Notes: generated by a model from the letters alone, not told the origin. Shown: positions 36,503-48,843, counted from the first letter of the stretch. The stretch is DNA of 64,000 bases from Cellulomonas hominis (GCF_014201095.1 NZ_JACHDN010000001.1:4340001-4404000), one strand, 5' to 3'. Program-made: numbers and translations.

Positions 36503-37072
36503 TCAGCGCGCGCTCGCCGCGGAGAGCCGCCGGGCGAACGCCACGGCGGCCCGGACGGCGTCGGTGCCCTCGGCGACCGCGCTCACCCGCACCACCACGT
36601 CGTCCGGCGTGAGGGTGCCGGTCAGCCCGTGGTCCGCCTCGCACGCCGGGTCGCCGCACTGCGCCGGCTCGAGGTCGACGCGGGAGACGGCGCCCCAGCC
36701 GATCGCGAGGGTCAGCTCGGTGGCCGCGGTGCCCGGCGTGTGCTGCTCCGGCGAGCCGAGCACGTGCGTCAGCGCGACCGACCGCAGCTCGGACAGCGGC
36801 ACGGCCTCGGTCGTCGCGGCCGCGCTGGCCGAGGGGTGCTCCCGGTCGGCCGGGTGGTCGTCGACGTGCGCGACCACGAGCCGGGTCGGCGTCAGCGCGA
36901 GCACGGTGACGTGCCGGCGGACCTCCGCGGCGTCGAATGTGGTCTCGGGGTGCACGAGGTGCGCCACGACCGGCTCGTCGGCGAGGGCGACGTCGAGGAC
37001 GTCGGCCACCAGGTCGGGGTAGTACCCCGCCCGGTGCAGGTCACGGCTGAGGTCGGCGGACGGTGCAGGCAC
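36503..37072 (-). CDS. DUF5998 protein
   Basis: 189 residues from GTG 37072, chosen because GGGAGG lies 8 nt upstream; the frame extends 12 codons further. A conserved actinobacterial protein (LSRDLHRAGYYPDLVADVLDVALADEPVVAHLVH; TRLVVAHVDDHP). One CGDPACEADHG segment could bind metal. Function unknown; always near the phosphodiesterase, so a shared role is likely. Confidence 0.85.
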   Translation of the reverse strand: MPAPSADLSRDLHRAGYYPDLVADVLDVALADEPVVAHLVHPETTFDAAEVRRHVTVLALTPTRLVVAHVDDHPADREHPSASAAATTEAVPLSELRSVALTHVLGSPEQHTPGTAATELTLAIGWGAVSRVDLEPAQCGDPACEADHGLTGTLTPDDVVVRVSAVAEGTDAVRAAVAFARRLSAASAR

Positions 37073-37208
37073 CGGGACATCCTCCCACCGACCGGCCCGG
37101 CCCGTCACACCCTTCGCCGCAGGCTGGGGACGACGACCCGAGCGAGGGCGAGGAGGTGGTCACCGCGTGCACCGCGTGCACCCGCGTCACGAAGGACACC
37201 CGCCAGAC

Positions 37209-37228
37209 GACGTGGACACCGCGTACGT
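37209..37228. repeat. Fourth copy of the GGTGTCC-cored element (inverted)
   Basis: GACGTGGACACCGCGTACGT is the reverse complement of the 20047-20066 copy with 18 of 20 bases matching. It lies in the gap between DUF5998 (start) and the GNAT/acyl-CoA synthetase (end). The rest of this 178-bp gap shows no feature. Confidence 0.65.
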
Positions 37229-37250
37229 CGGCACGTTCGGCGCGCGGGGG

Positions 37251-40031
37251 CTACCCCGGCAGGACGCGGCGCGGTCCGTCGGCCCGGCTCGCGGCGCCGA
37301 CGCGGGCCGTCGCGCCGAGCACGTACGCGCCGTCCTCGGCGACGACGACCGGGTTCAGCTCGAGGGCGTGCAGCTCGGGCAGGTTGTCCGCGAGCACGGA
37401 CACCCGGGCGAGCACGTCCTCCAGCGCGGTCACGTCCAGCGGCGGCACGCCCCGGTAGCCGAACAGCCGGGGCGCGGACCGGGGGGCGCGCACGACGTCG
37501 GCGACGTCCACGTCGGTGAGCGGCGGCACGGCGTAGGCGACGTCGCCGAGCAGGTCGGTGGTGTCCCCGCCGAGGCCGAAGCCGAGCACGGGACCGAACA
37601 GCGGGTCCTCGGAGGACCGGATCACCGTGGCCACCCCGTGCGGGGCCATGGCCTGCACCTCGAGCGGCGCGCGGCCCGGCGCGGGCTCCCGGCCGGCCGC
37701 GAGCGCGAGCACCTGCGCCACGTCCGCGCGCAGCTCGGCGGCGTCGTGCACGTCGAGCCGCACGCCGCCGAGGTCCGAACGGTGCCGCAGCGCGGGGACG
37801 GTGGACTTGAGCGCGACGGGCCACCCGAGCCGCTCGGCTGCCGCGACCGCCTCGTCGGCGTCGTGCACGCCCTCGGACGGGAACACCTCGACGCCCGCGA
37901 GCGCCAGCAGCTCCGCCGCCCGCTCCGGGCCGACCTCCAGGGTCGCGGGGCGGCCCGCCTCGTCCAGCCAGGAGTCGACCAGCCGGCGGGCGGTGCGGGC
38001 GTGCACGCCCTCGGGGTGCATCAGGGTGCCGCGGTCGGTAGCGCGCCAGGCGGCGTACCGGACGGCCTGCCCGAGCGCGAGCACCGCGTCCTCGGGGGTG
38101 GTGTACGCCGGGATGGTGCGCAGGGCTCCGTCCGCGTCGGGCGCGGTGAGCTGGGGGGTCGCGCCGTGCAGCCCGAGCAGGCACGCCACGGACGTGCGGC
38201 CCGACCCGGCGGCGGCGCGCGCGAGCGCCTGGGCGACCCGGTCGTCCCGCGGGCCGGCGGTCGGCACGTGCACCGTGACGACGACGTCCACCTCGGGGTC
38301 GGCGTACACCTCGGCGAAGCAGCGCTCGATCCGCTCGTCGTCCGCGTCCTCGGCGATGATCGCGGCCTGCCCGGTGACGGTGAGCCCGGCGGCACCGGCG
38401 GCCTCGCGGACCAGCGCGGCCATCGAGGGCGAGGACGCGACGACGGCGGCGCGCCGGCCGGGCGGCAGGGGCTGGAGCGCGAACAGCTGCGCGGCCTCGA
38501 GCATCTGGTGCGTGTTGTCCACGAGCACGACACCGGAGCGGCGCATCACCTCCTCCAGCGTGCGCCGGGAGGCCAGCGTCGGGCGGACCGCGTGCCCGGG
38601 CGGGACGACGTGGCCGGACCGGCCGGCGGTGACGACCACGACGGGCTTGACCCGGGCGAGCCGCCGGGCGACCCGGGAGAACTTGCGCGGGTTGCCGATC
38701 GACTCCAGGTACAGCGCGACGACGTCGGTGCCGTCGTCCTCCTGCCAGAACTGCATGAGGTCGTTGCCCGACACGTCCGCGCGGTTCCCGGCCGACACCA
38801 GGTGCGCGAGCCCGAGGTGCCGGCGGCGCACGGAGCCGAGCATCGAGACCGCGGTGGGCGCGGACTGGCAGAACAGGCCGATCCGCCCGGGCGGCGGCGG
38901 GTCCTCGGTCAGCGAGGCGTTGAGCAGCCCGCCCGCCGCGTGCGCGAGGACGCCGTAGGACACCGGGCCGATGACGCGCATGCCCGCGGCGTGCGACGTC
39001 CGCAGCAGCGCCCGCTGCAGGGCGAGCCCGGTGGCGCCCGTCTCGGCGAAGCCGTCGGACAGCACGACCACGCCGCGCACGCCGAGCCGCCCGAGCGAGC
39101 GCACCGCGAGCACCGCCTCGGCGCCGGGCAGCGCGAGCACCGCCAGGTCGACCGGGCCGGGCACGGACGCCAGGTCCGGCCAGTGGCGCACGTGCGCGGG
39201 CGTGCCCGGCTCCGGGGCGCGGCCGACGACGTGCACCTGCACCGGCTCCGCCGGCCCGCCGGGCCGGGTCACCGCGCCGGTCCGGTGCTCCGGCTCCCCC
39301 GCGCCGTGCACGCCGCCGGTGGCGAGGCCCGCGAGCACCCGCGCCGCCTGCAGGTCCGGCAGCGACCCCGCCGGCGACTCGGCGGACGCGAGCAGCAGCA
39401 CGCTGCGGGCGGACAGCAGCCCCTGCACGCTGCGGGCCTCGGCGGTGTGCTCGCGCGCCGTCATCACCGCGAGCGACCGGTCGGTGGGGTCGATGTCGAA
39501 CTCGACGGTCACGACGCCGTCCTCGAGCCGCTGCCGCAGCGAGTACCCGGCCTCGCGGAACACGGCGATCATCCGGCCGTTCTGCGGCAGCACCTCCGCG
39601 GTGAACCGGCGCACCCCGCGCTCGCGCGCCGCCGCGGCCAGGTGCTCCAGCAGCACGGAGCCCAGGCCGCGGCCGTGCCGGGAGTCCGCGATGTTGAAGG
39701 CGACCTCCGCCTCGTCCGGCGCCACCTTGTCGTACCGAGCGACGCCGATGATCTCGTCGTCCTGCGTGACCGCGACCAGGGCCACCCGGTCGTCGTGGTC
39801 CACGGTCGTGAACCGGGCCAGGTCCCGGTCGGGCAGCCGCTCCAGCGGCGCGAAGAACCGGAAGAAGATCGACGCCTCGGACTGCGCGACGTGGAAGGCC
39901 TGCAGCGCCTCGGCGTCCTCGGGCCGGATCGGCCGCACGTGCGTCGTGCTGCCGTCCCGGAGCACGACGTCGGCCTCCCAGTGCTCGGGGTAGCCCACCA
40001 CGCCGTGCGCGTCCCCGGTGAGCTCGGCCAT
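37251..40031 (-). CDS. GNAT / NDP-forming acyl-CoA synthetase fusion (Pat-type protein acetyltransferase)
   Basis: 926 residues from ATG 40031; the open frame continues upstream into the parC promoter. An N-terminal GNAT domain (about 30-190; [21 protein letters not shown]) is followed by a CoA-binding/succinyl-CoA-synthetase-like alpha region ([39 protein letters not shown]) and an ATP-grasp-like C-terminal part ([23 protein letters not shown]). Members are lysine acetyltransferases or acetate-CoA ligases controlling acetyl-CoA synthetase. The GNAT sits at the N-terminus, as in Streptomyces, opposite to E. coli PatZ. Whether the ligase half is active is not decided. Confidence 0.87.
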   Translation of the reverse strand: MAELTGDAHGVVGYPEHWEADVVLRDGSTTHVRPIRPEDAEALQAFHVAQSEASIFFRFFAPLERLPDRDLARFTTVDHDDRVALVAVTQDDEIIGVARYDKVAPDEAEVAFNIADSRHGRGLGSVLLEHLAAAARERGVRRFTAEVLPQNGRMIAVFREAGYSLRQRLEDGVVTVEFDIDPTDRSLAVMTAREHTAEARSVQGLLSARSVLLLASAESPAGSLPDLQAARVLAGLATGGVHGAGEPEHRTGAVTRPGGPAEPVQVHVVGRAPEPGTPAHVRHWPDLASVPGPVDLAVLALPGAEAVLAVRSLGRLGVRGVVVLSDGFAETGATGLALQRALLRTSHAAGMRVIGPVSYGVLAHAAGGLLNASLTEDPPPPGRIGLFCQSAPTAVSMLGSVRRRHLGLAHLVSAGNRADVSGNDLMQFWQEDDGTDVVALYLESIGNPRKFSRVARRLARVKPVVVVTAGRSGHVVPPGHAVRPTLASRRTLEEVMRRSGVVLVDNTHQMLEAAQLFALQPLPPGRRAAVVASSPSMAALVREAAGAAGLTVTGQAAIIAEDADDERIERCFAEVYADPEVDVVVTVHVPTAGPRDDRVAQALARAAAGSGRTSVACLLGLHGATPQLTAPDADGALRTIPAYTTPEDAVLALGQAVRYAAWRATDRGTLMHPEGVHARTARRLVDSWLDEAGRPATLEVGPERAAELLALAGVEVFPSEGVHDADEAVAAAERLGWPVALKSTVPALRHRSDLGGVRLDVHDAAELRADVAQVLALAAGREPAPGRAPLEVQAMAPHGVATVIRSSEDPLFGPVLGFGLGGDTTDLLGDVAYAVPPLTDVDVADVVRAPRSAPRLFGYRGVPPLDVTALEDVLARVSVLADNLPELHALELNPVVVAEDGAYVLGATARVGAASRADGPRRVLPG

Positions 40032-40093
40032 GGGGACGAGCCTATCCGGAGCACCCCCGCGCGTCGTGGTCGTCGGCACGGGCCACGGGCGGG

Positions 40094-40099
40094 GACAAT
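40094..40099 (+). promoter_or_regulatory. -10 hexamer GACAAT of the parC-like gene
   Basis: The only AT-richer patch in the 106-bp divergent gap. It would start transcripts near 40106, leaving a leader with GGGAG before ATG 40138. Confidence 0.4.
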
Positions 40100-40137
40100 G
40101 GGCCGTCACCCACCACGATCCCGGGAGCAGCATCCGC

Positions 40138-42651
40138 ATGGCGCGCCGCAGCAGCACCCCCGACGTCCCGCCCGGGGACGTCGTCGAGCGCATCGTCGAC
40201 ATCGACGTCGCGACCGAGATGGAGGGCTCGTTCCTCGAGTACGCGTACTCCGTCATCTACTCGCGCGCGCTCCCGGACGCCCGCGACGGACTCAAGCCGG
40301 TGCAGCGCCGCATCCTGTTCCAGATGCACGACATGGGCCTGCGCCCGGACCGCGCGCACGTGAAGTCGGCGCGCGTCGTCGGCGAGGTGATGGGCAAGCT
40401 GCACCCGCACGGCGACACGGCGATCTACGACGCGATGGTGCGGATGGCGCAGCCGTTCTCGCTGCGGCTCCCCCTGGTCGACGGGCACGGCAACTTCGGC
40501 TCCCTCGACGACGGCCCGGCCGCCCCCCGCTACACCGAGGCCCGGATGGCGCCCGCGGCCCTCGCGATGACCGCCGGGCTGGACGAGGACGTCGTCGACT
40601 TCGTCCCGAACTACGACAACAAGCTGACCCAGCCGGCCGTGCTGCCCGCGGCCATCCCGAACCTGCTCGTCAACGGGGCGTCCGGCATCGCCGTCGGCAT
40701 GGCCACCAACATGGCGCCGCACAACCTCGTCGAGGTGGTCGCGGCGGCCCGGCACCTGGTGCTGCACCCGCAGGCCACGCTCGACGAGCTCATGCGGTTC
40801 GTCCCCGGCCCCGACCTGCCCTCGGGCGGCAAGATCATCGGCCTGGACGGCGTCCGCGACGCGTACCGCACCGGCCGCGGGGCGTTCAAGACCCGGGCCA
40901 CCGCGCGCATCGAGAACGTCACGCCGCGCCGCAAGGGCATCGTCATCACCGAGCTGCCGTACACGGTCGGTCCGGAGAAGGTCATCGAGAAGATCAAGGA
41001 GGGCGTGCAGGCCAAGAAGCTCTCCGGCATCTCGGACGCCCTGGACCTCACCGACCGGCAGCACGGCCTGCGCCTGGTCATCGAGGTCAAGACGGGCTTC
41101 AACCCCGAGGCCGTGCTGGAGCAGCTGTACCGGCACACGCCGCTCGAGGACTCGTTCTCCATCAACAACGTCGCCCTCGTGGACGGCCAGCCCCGCACCC
41201 TCGGCCTGCGCGAGCTGCTGGAGGTGTGGGTCGAGCACCGGATCCGGGTCGTCGAGCGCCGGTCCCGGTACCGCCTGGACCGCAAGCGGGAGCGGCTGCA
41301 CCTGGTCGAGGGCCTGCTGGTCGCGATCCTCGACATCGACGAGGTCATCCAGGTCATCCGGTCCTCGGACGACGCGGAGACCGCGCGCACCCGGCTGCGC
41401 GACGTGTTCGACCTGTCCGAGCCGCAGGCCGAGTACATCCTCGAGCTGCGGCTGCGCCGCCTGACCCGGTTCTCCCGGATCGAGCTGGAGAAGGAGCGCG
41501 ACGAGCTCGCCGAGCAGATCGCCGCGCTGGAGGCGATCCTCGCCGACGACGCCCTGCTCCGCGCCACCGTCTCCGACGAGATGGCCGAGGTCGCCGCGAC
41601 CTACGGCACCCCGCGGCGGACGATCCTGCTGGAGTCCGCCGGCGGGTCGGTGACCGCCGCCGAGGGCGCGCCGACGTCCGGCCGGGGCGCGCGCGCCGCC
41701 GCCCCCGCCCTGTCGCTCGAGATCGAGGACGCGCCCTGCTACGCGCTGCTGTCCGCGACCGGCCTCGTCGCGCGGACCGGCGGCACGGACGTGGCCCTGC
41801 GCCCGGCGCCCGGCGCGCACCGCGACCGGCACGACGTGCTCGCGGGCACCGTCCCGACCAGCGTGCGCGGCGAGGTCGGCGTGCTGACGTCGCGCGGCGT
41901 GGTGCGGCGGGTCTCCGTGCTCGACCTGCCCGCGCTGCCGCCGACCGACGGCGCCCCGAACCTGTCCGGCGGCCTGCCGCTGACCGAGCTGCTCGCCCTC
42001 GACAAGGGCGAGCGCGTCGTCGGCCTGGTCCCCGTGACCGCCGACGCGCCGACGCTCGCGCTCGGCACCGCGCAGGGCGTGGTCAAGCGCGTCACGTCCG
42101 GCGAGGCGCCCGCGAACCGGGACTCCTGGGAGGTCGTGGCGCTCAAGGACGGCGACGAGGTCGTCGGCTGCGCGACGGTCTCCGACGACGACGAGCTGGT
42201 GTTCATCGCCTCGGACGCCGCCCTGCTGCACTTCCCCGCGGGGTCCGTCCGGCCGCAGGGGCGGCCCGCGGGCGGCATGGCGGGCATCAAGCTCGCCGCG
42301 GGGCAGCGCGTCGTGCACTTCGGCGCGCTGGCGGCCGGGTTCCCGTCCTCCGGCGAGGACGAGCCGGTCGTCGTGACCGTCGCCGGCACCTCCGACGCCC
42401 TGCCGGGCACCCAGGCCGGCACCGCGAAGGTCACGCCGTTCAGCCGGTTCCCGGGCAAGGGCCGCGCGACCGGCGGGGTCCGGGCGCACCGGTTCCTCAA
42501 GGGCGAGGACGCGCTGTTCCTCGCCTGGGCCGGTCCGGGTCCCGCGCGCGCCACGGGGTCCGCGGGCCAGCCGGTGGACCTGCCGGCGCCGGACGACCGC
42601 CGCGACGGCTCGGGGCTGCCGCTGGCGGCGCCGCCGCTGGCGATCGGCTGA
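40138..42651 (+). CDS. parC: Type IIA topoisomerase subunit A (ParC/GyrA-like)
   Basis: 837 residues. The breakage-reunion domain includes [36 protein letters not shown] (the quinolone-pocket helix, Thr at the E. coli Ser83 position and Asp at 87), and [10 protein letters not shown] with the active-site Tyr. A coiled-coil ([19 protein letters not shown]) and a six-bladed beta-pinwheel follow. The GyrA box QRRGGKG is replaced by [10 protein letters not shown], which argues for a decatenating topoisomerase IV rather than gyrase. The partner subunit is at 44573-46720. Confidence 0.92.
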   Translation: MARRSSTPDVPPGDVVERIVDIDVATEMEGSFLEYAYSVIYSRALPDARDGLKPVQRRILFQMHDMGLRPDRAHVKSARVVGEVMGKLHPHGDTAIYDAMVRMAQPFSLRLPLVDGHGNFGSLDDGPAAPRYTEARMAPAALAMTAGLDEDVVDFVPNYDNKLTQPAVLPAAIPNLLVNGASGIAVGMATNMAPHNLVEVVAAARHLVLHPQATLDELMRFVPGPDLPSGGKIIGLDGVRDAYRTGRGAFKTRATARIENVTPRRKGIVITELPYTVGPEKVIEKIKEGVQAKKLSGISDALDLTDRQHGLRLVIEVKTGFNPEAVLEQLYRHTPLEDSFSINNVALVDGQPRTLGLRELLEVWVEHRIRVVERRSRYRLDRKRERLHLVEGLLVAILDIDEVIQVIRSSDDAETARTRLRDVFDLSEPQAEYILELRLRRLTRFSRIELEKERDELAEQIAALEAILADDALLRATVSDEMAEVAATYGTPRRTILLESAGGSVTAAEGAPTSGRGARAAAPALSLEIEDAPCYALLSATGLVARTGGTDVALRPAPGAHRDRHDVLAGTVPTSVRGEVGVLTSRGVVRRVSVLDLPALPPTDGAPNLSGGLPLTELLALDKGERVVGLVPVTADAPTLALGTAQGVVKRVTSGEAPANRDSWEVVALKDGDEVVGCATVSDDDELVFIASDAALLHFPAGSVRPQGRPAGGMAGIKLAAGQRVVHFGALAAGFPSSGEDEPVVVTVAGTSDALPGTQAGTAKVTPFSRFPGKGRATGGVRAHRFLKGEDALFLAWAGPGPARATGSAGQPVDLPAPDDRRDGSGLPLAAPPLAIG

Positions 42652-42697
42652 CCGCCCGGCCCACCACGCCACCCCCGGCCCGCGCCACCGCCGCCCG

Positions 42698-42767
42698 CCG
42701 AGATCGGACGCCCCGACCGAGATCGGTCGCCAGAGCGACCGATCTCGGCGCCGCGGACCGATCTCGG
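42698..42767. repeat. Palindromic element with four CCGAGATCGG copies
   Basis: CCGAGATCGG at 42698-42707, then a 14-bp stem CCGAGATCGGTCGC / GCGACCGATCTCGG (42717-42748, CAGA loop), then CCGATCTCGG at 42758-42767. The spacers on both sides are exactly 9 bp, so the whole 70-bp unit is symmetrical. It lies between parC (end) and the MarR gene (end) and may also act as a terminator. Confidence 0.85.
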
Positions 42768-42861
42768 CGAGAGGGGACGGCTCGCCGGGCGCGGACGACT
42801 CGGCGGGCGCGGGCCGTCCGCGCGGGCAGGCTCGGACCCGCGACGGGCGGGCGGCTCGACG

Positions 42862-43341
42862 TCAGCGGGCGAGGCCCGCCTCCGCGACCCGGGCGCGCAC
42901 GCGCGCGGAGATGTCCTCCAGGGACCGCACCTGGTCGTCGTCCAGCGGCCCGATCAGCAGGTCCCGGACCAGCGTGCGCCGGGTGCCCTGCGCGACCCGC
43001 GCGGCCGCCGCCCCGGCGTCGGTCAGCCCGACCACGGTGCCGCGCGCGTCCTGCCGGTCCCGGCTGCGGGTGACCAGGCCGCGGAGCTCCATGCGGCGCA
43101 GCTGGTGCGAGACCCGGCTGTCCTGCCACTCGGCCGCCGCGGCGAGGTCCTTGGCACGCAGGCCGGGCTCGCCGGCGGCCAGCAGCGGCTCCAGCAGCTC
43201 GAGGTCCGCGACCGACACGCCCGCCTCCGCGCCGAGCCCGCGCTCGAGCGCGGTGAAGAACTCGCGGGCGAACCCGAGGTACATCCGCCAGGTCGCGTCC
43301 TCCTGCACCTGGCTCTGCCCGTCCCCCTGCGCCACCGTCAT
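42862..43341 (-). CDS. MarR family transcriptional regulator
   Basis: 159 residues, ATG at 43341. The winged HTH is LRAKDLAAAAEWQDSRVSHQLRRMELRGLVTRSRDRQDARG, ending in the typical D-x-R wing. Target unknown. It is not adjacent to an obvious exporter; its neighbours are the topoisomerase gene and a tandem-GNAT gene in the same orientation. Confidence 0.92.
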   Translation of the reverse strand: MTVAQGDGQSQVQEDATWRMYLGFAREFFTALERGLGAEAGVSVADLELLEPLLAAGEPGLRAKDLAAAAEWQDSRVSHQLRRMELRGLVTRSRDRQDARGTVVGLTDAGAAAARVAQGTRRTLVRDLLIGPLDDDQVRSLEDISARVRARVAEAGLAR

Positions 43342-43430
43342 GGGGCACAGCGTAGGGCCACGTCAGCGCGCGGACGGGCGGAATGTCACCCGCGCGGGGT
43401 GGGCGCGCCGCACCGACCTGCGGCGCCGCC

Positions 43431-44498
43431 TCAGAGCTCGATCGAGGTCATGAGCGACCCGTGCGTCACCTGGTACCCGAGCGCGGCGTACAGGCCGTGC
43501 GCGCCGGACGGGTTCGCGGTGTCCACGTCCAGCTCCGCGTACTCGACGCCGTCCGCGCGGTACGACGCCATCGTCGCCCGGAGCAGCGCCACCGCGACGC
43601 CCTTCCCGCGCCACGCGCGCCGGACGCCCAGCAGCTCGGTGTACCCGGACGAGTAGCCGGCCACGGGCCAGTCCTGCTCGTACCGCCCCGAGATCGCGTA
43701 CCCGGCGACCTCGCCGGTGGCGACGTCCACCGCCACGTGGCTCCACTGCGGGGCGAACATCGACCGCCCCTGCACCCAGGTCTCCGGCGTGCGCGGCTCG
43801 CTGCCCCAGTGGTCCGCGAACGCCTCGTTGTGCGCGAGCCGCACCGCGTCGTCGAGCTCCGGGGACCACGGCACGATCCGGACGCCCTCGGGGTCACGCA
43901 CCTCGGGCAGCGGCTCGGCGAGGTCGCGGCGCATGTCGGTGTAGTAGCGGATCGGGCTGAACCCGGCCGCGGCGTACAGCGCGATCGCGTCGCTGCGGTG
44001 GTCCTCGAGGAACGCGGCGATCCGGCCCGGGACGTCCGCCTCCGACGCCGCGAGCTTCTGCCGCGCCCGCGCCGTGGCCCAGGCGACGAGCGCCCGCCCG
44101 ATCCCCCGGCCCCGCCAGGCGGGGTCCACGCCGCCCGACAGGTACGCGCGCACCAGCCGCACCCCGCCCGGGGGCGCCTCGACGGCGATCCAGGCCCGGA
44201 GCTCGCCGTCGGCGTCCACGCCGAGCCGGGCGTCCGCGGCCGGGTCCTTCCAGTCGCCGTCGAGCCACTCGTGGACCTCGACCTCGCTGGTCCGGTACGG
44301 CTGGGCGTCGTGCTCCTCCACCCGTGCGACCAGCGCGGCGAGGGCCGGGACGTCCGCCCGGTCGAGCGGCCGCCAGGTCAGGCCGGTGGCCGCCGGGTCC
44401 GGCTCCGGGAGCGTCGCGGGCGCAGCGGCGCGGACGGACAGCGGCGCGGCGGGCGTCGCGGGGGCGGCGTGGTCGGGCGCGTCGGGGTGCGGGCACAT
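43431..44498 (-). CDS. Tandem-GNAT N-acetyltransferase
   Basis: 355 residues from ATG 44498. Two GNAT domains: the first carries DPAWRGRGIGRALVAWATARAR, the second VRRAWRGKGVAVALLRATMASYR followed by NPSGAHGLYAALGYQV. The double-GNAT layout is shared with mycothiol synthase MshD, but the sequence does not show this is MshD. A CACGGT hexamer 7 nt before the ATG could allow a leaderless start. Confidence 0.85.
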   Translation of the reverse strand: MCPHPDAPDHAAPATPAAPLSVRAAAPATLPEPDPAATGLTWRPLDRADVPALAALVARVEEHDAQPYRTSEVEVHEWLDGDWKDPAADARLGVDADGELRAWIAVEAPPGGVRLVRAYLSGGVDPAWRGRGIGRALVAWATARARQKLAASEADVPGRIAAFLEDHRSDAIALYAAAGFSPIRYYTDMRRDLAEPLPEVRDPEGVRIVPWSPELDDAVRLAHNEAFADHWGSEPRTPETWVQGRSMFAPQWSHVAVDVATGEVAGYAISGRYEQDWPVAGYSSGYTELLGVRRAWRGKGVAVALLRATMASYRADGVEYAELDVDTANPSGAHGLYAALGYQVTHGSLMTSIEL

Positions 44499-44572
44499 GC
44501 GCTCCACCGTGCCCCACGCGCCGCGCGGTGTCACGCGCATTCCGCGCGGCGCGGCGGCCGGGCGCCCGGGGG

Positions 44573-46720
<2,148 letters not shown>

Positions 46721-46728
46721 GGTGCCGA

Positions 46729-46734
46729 AGCCTA
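46729..46734 (-). promoter_or_regulatory. -10 hexamer TAGGCT of parE
   Basis: It ends 8 nt before GTG 46720, a probable leaderless start. The rest of the 180-bp divergent gap carries an AT-richer patch near 46885-46900 that should serve the DUF7455 gene. Confidence 0.5.
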
Positions 46735-46900
46735 ATCGCTCCCCCGGACAGTCCTGCGGCACCATGCCGGACCGCTCGCGCGGCGCGTGTGTGCCGGTCG
46801 TGTTGCGGGGATGTGAGCGCCGGGTGACATCCGCTTCGCCCGGAGCGAACCACCCGCTCCCGACGGGAAGGATCCGGCGCGCAGATGGTTGTATGACAAC

Positions 46901-47131
46901 GTGACTGGGACTATCGAGAGCACGACGACCCCGCTGACCGCAGCCGACCGCTGCGACCGCTGCGGTGCTCAGGCCTACGTCCGCGTGCACCTGCCCGTGG
47001 GCGAGCTCCTGTTCTGCGCGCACCACGCGCGCGAGCACGCGCCGAAGTACTCGCAGGTCGCGACGCACGTCCAGGACGAGACGGACAAGCTCCTCGCCGA
47101 GCACGGCGCGGGGGCTGCGGCGGCGCGCTGA
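46901..47131 (+). CDS. DUF7455 small zinc-finger-like protein
   Basis: 76 residues from GTG 46901 (VTGTIESTTT). A TTG 12 nt upstream is an alternative start. RCDRCGAQAYVRVHLPVGELLFCAHHAREH has the CxxC...CxxH pattern of a small zinc-binding fold. The family is conserved in Actinobacteria beside the parE-like gene; function unknown. A 16-bp-stem terminator follows it. Confidence 0.85.
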   Translation: MTGTIESTTTPLTAADRCDRCGAQAYVRVHLPVGELLFCAHHAREHAPKYSQVATHVQDETDKLLAEHGAGAAAAR

Positions 47132-47146
47132 CCCCTCCGACACGGG

Positions 47147-47180
47147 ACGGCCCCGGACCTCGCGCGAGGTCCGGGGCCGT
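47147..47180. terminator. Bidirectional hairpin terminator
   Basis: A perfect 34-bp palindrome: 16-bp arms ACGGCCCCGGACCTCG / CGAGGTCCGGGGCCGT with a 2-nt centre. It sits between the convergent DUF7455 and DUF4386 genes. Confidence 0.8.
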
Positions 47181-47201
47181 CCTGCGTCCGCGGGACCCCC
47201 G

Positions 47202-47960
47202 CTACCGCGCGACCGGCTCCGCGACCGGTGCCGTGCCGGCCGGGACCGGCACGGGGCGGAAGCCGCGGACGACCAGCCACACGCCGAGCGCGAGCTCCCA
47301 CGCGGCGATCGGCAGCGCGGCGAGCGCGGCGGGCGCGGTGCCCTGCGCGTAGACCCCCGCGACGATCGCGAGGTCCGAGGCGAGCAGGAGCGGTGCACCC
47401 GCCAGACCGATCGCCGGGATGACCCGGGGCACCAGCCCGGACCGGTAGAGCACGGTGCCGAGGAACAGGGCGTTCAGCACCGGCATCAGACTCTGGCCGA
47501 GCAGGAACGTCCAGTCGTGCACGACGGTGAGGGCGTCGCCGCCCGCCCGCAGCGCCGCGGGGTCCGGCCCGCCCGGGTCCCGGTGCAGCGTGACCACCGA
47601 CAGCACGGCCACCGCCCCGACGAGGATCAGCCCGGCCTCCACGAGGCGCGAGGCGACGAACCCGAGGGCGGCCGTCTCGCCGTGCCGCCGGGTCACCGGG
47701 TACAGCACCACCGCGGTCCCGACGCACGCGAGGGCGAGCAGCACCTCGAGGAGCGCGCCGGCCGTGACGCCGGTGGCGGCGCCCCCGCCGAGGAGGAGGT
47801 CGCCCTCCTCCCGCAGCGGCGCGTACAGCCGCAGCGTCGGGATCGAGGTGACGAAGGTCAGCAGGTACAGCACACCGGCCACCCGGGCGGCCCGCCTCGT
47901 GGCCGCCGCGGGTCCGCGGGGTGCCGGCGTCGGGGTGGGCGTCGGCGTCGTGCGGGTCAT
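47202..47960 (-). CDS. DUF4386 membrane protein
   Basis: 252 residues from ATG 47960 behind CGAGGAGCG. Six hydrophobic helices after a Thr/Pro-rich N-terminus (VAGVLYLLTFVTSIPTLRLY is the first). DUF4386 proteins are of unknown function. Divergent from a TetR gene with two operators between them, so probably the repressor's main target. Confidence 0.88.
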   Translation of the reverse strand: MTRTTPTPTPTPAPRGPAAATRRAARVAGVLYLLTFVTSIPTLRLYAPLREEGDLLLGGGAATGVTAGALLEVLLALACVGTAVVLYPVTRRHGETAALGFVASRLVEAGLILVGAVAVLSVVTLHRDPGGPDPAALRAGGDALTVVHDWTFLLGQSLMPVLNALFLGTVLYRSGLVPRVIPAIGLAGAPLLLASDLAIVAGVYAQGTAPAALAALPIAAWELALGVWLVVRGFRPVPVPAGTAPVAEPVAR

Positions 47961-47985
47961 GGCGCGCTCCTCGGGACGGTTCCGG

Positions 47986-48033
47986 GTGTACGGCGTACAC
48001 CTCATGCCGGGACGCTAGGTGTACGGTGTCCAC
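47986..48033. promoter_or_regulatory. Two TetR-type operators
   Basis: Site 1 (47986-48000) GTGTACGGCGTACAC is a perfect 7-1-7 dyad. Site 2 (48019-48033) GTGTACGGTGTCCAC has the same left half and a degenerate right half. Offset 33 bp, about three helical turns, so both lie on one face of the DNA. Confidence 0.78.
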
Positions 48034-48059
48034 CTGTCAAGATCCGAGGAGGCAGCACG

Positions 48060-48791
48060 GTGACCACGCAGCCGCGCGGCGGCCGACGCGCCCCGCTGAA
48101 CCGGGACCGGGTCCTGCGCGCGGCCGTCGACCTCGCCGACGAGGTCGGGCTCGCCGCGGTGAGCATGCGCCGGCTCGCCCAGGAGCTCGGCGTCGTCCCG
48201 ATGGCGCTGTACAAGCACGTCGCGGACAAGGAGGAGCTGGTCGACGGCATGGTCGACCTCGTGATCGCCGAGTTCGACCCGCCCGACCCCGCTGCCCCGT
48301 GGAAGGACGACGTGCGCCAGCGGGTCCTGTCGGCGCGGCGTGCGGTGCTGCGGCACCCGTGGGCGCGGCAGGCGATCGAGTCGCGGACCCGGCGCACCGC
48401 GGCGGTGCTCGGCCACATGGACTCGGTCGCGGGGGCGTTCCGCGCGGGCGGCTTCTCCATCGACCTGACCCACCACGTCATGCACGCGCTGGGGAACCGC
48501 ATCTGGGGATTCAGCCCCGAGCTGTTCGAGGAGCCCGTCGACCCGGACGCACCGCCGCTGGACCCGGAGGCGCAGCAGGCGATGGCGGCGGAGTTCGCCC
48601 GCCGCTTCCCGCACGTCCTGGAGATCGCGGTCGCGGCGACGCGCGGGGACCTGTCCGGCGTCGGGCGCGGCTGCGACGACGAGTTCGAGTTCGCGTTCGG
48701 GCTCGACCTGGTGCTCGACGGCGCCGAGCGCCTCCACCGGGGCGGCTGGAGCTCGCCGGGGTACCCGCGCGACGCCGAGCGACCCGCGTAG
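48060..48791 (+). CDS. TetR family regulator with a TetR_C-type ligand domain
   Basis: 243 residues from GTG 48060 behind CGAGGAGG. HTH: VSMRRLAQELGVVPMALYKHVADKEELVDGM, the TetR class-specific form with ALYKHV. The C-terminal half (DLTHHVMHALGNRIWGFSPELFEE) resembles TetR_C domains. It probably regulates itself and the divergent DUF4386 gene through the operators at 47986-48033. Confidence 0.93.
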   Translation: MTTQPRGGRRAPLNRDRVLRAAVDLADEVGLAAVSMRRLAQELGVVPMALYKHVADKEELVDGMVDLVIAEFDPPDPAAPWKDDVRQRVLSARRAVLRHPWARQAIESRTRRTAAVLGHMDSVAGAFRAGGFSIDLTHHVMHALGNRIWGFSPELFEEPVDPDAPPLDPEAQQAMAAEFARRFPHVLEIAVAATRGDLSGVGRGCDDEFEFAFGLDLVLDGAERLHRGGWSSPGYPRDAERPA

Positions 48792-48806
48792 CCCCGGAAC
48801 GACGCG

Positions 48807-48843
48807 GACGGGCCCGCCTCCCGGGGTGGGAGGCGGGCCCGTC
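48807..48843. terminator. Bidirectional hairpin terminator
   Basis: A 16-bp perfect stem, GACGGGCCCGCCTCCC / GGGAGGCGGGCCCGTC, with a 5-nt loop between the TetR gene and sigA, which converge here. Confidence 0.8.

Noticed and set aside
37167..43073. Very long plus-strand frame of 1968 codons
   Set aside because: It is antisense to the GNAT/synthetase gene and out of frame with parC; absence of stops is expected at this GC content.
43431..44498. Mycothiol synthase MshD
   Set aside because: The double-GNAT layout fits, but I could not recognise MshD-specific residues, so the gene is left as a tandem GNAT.
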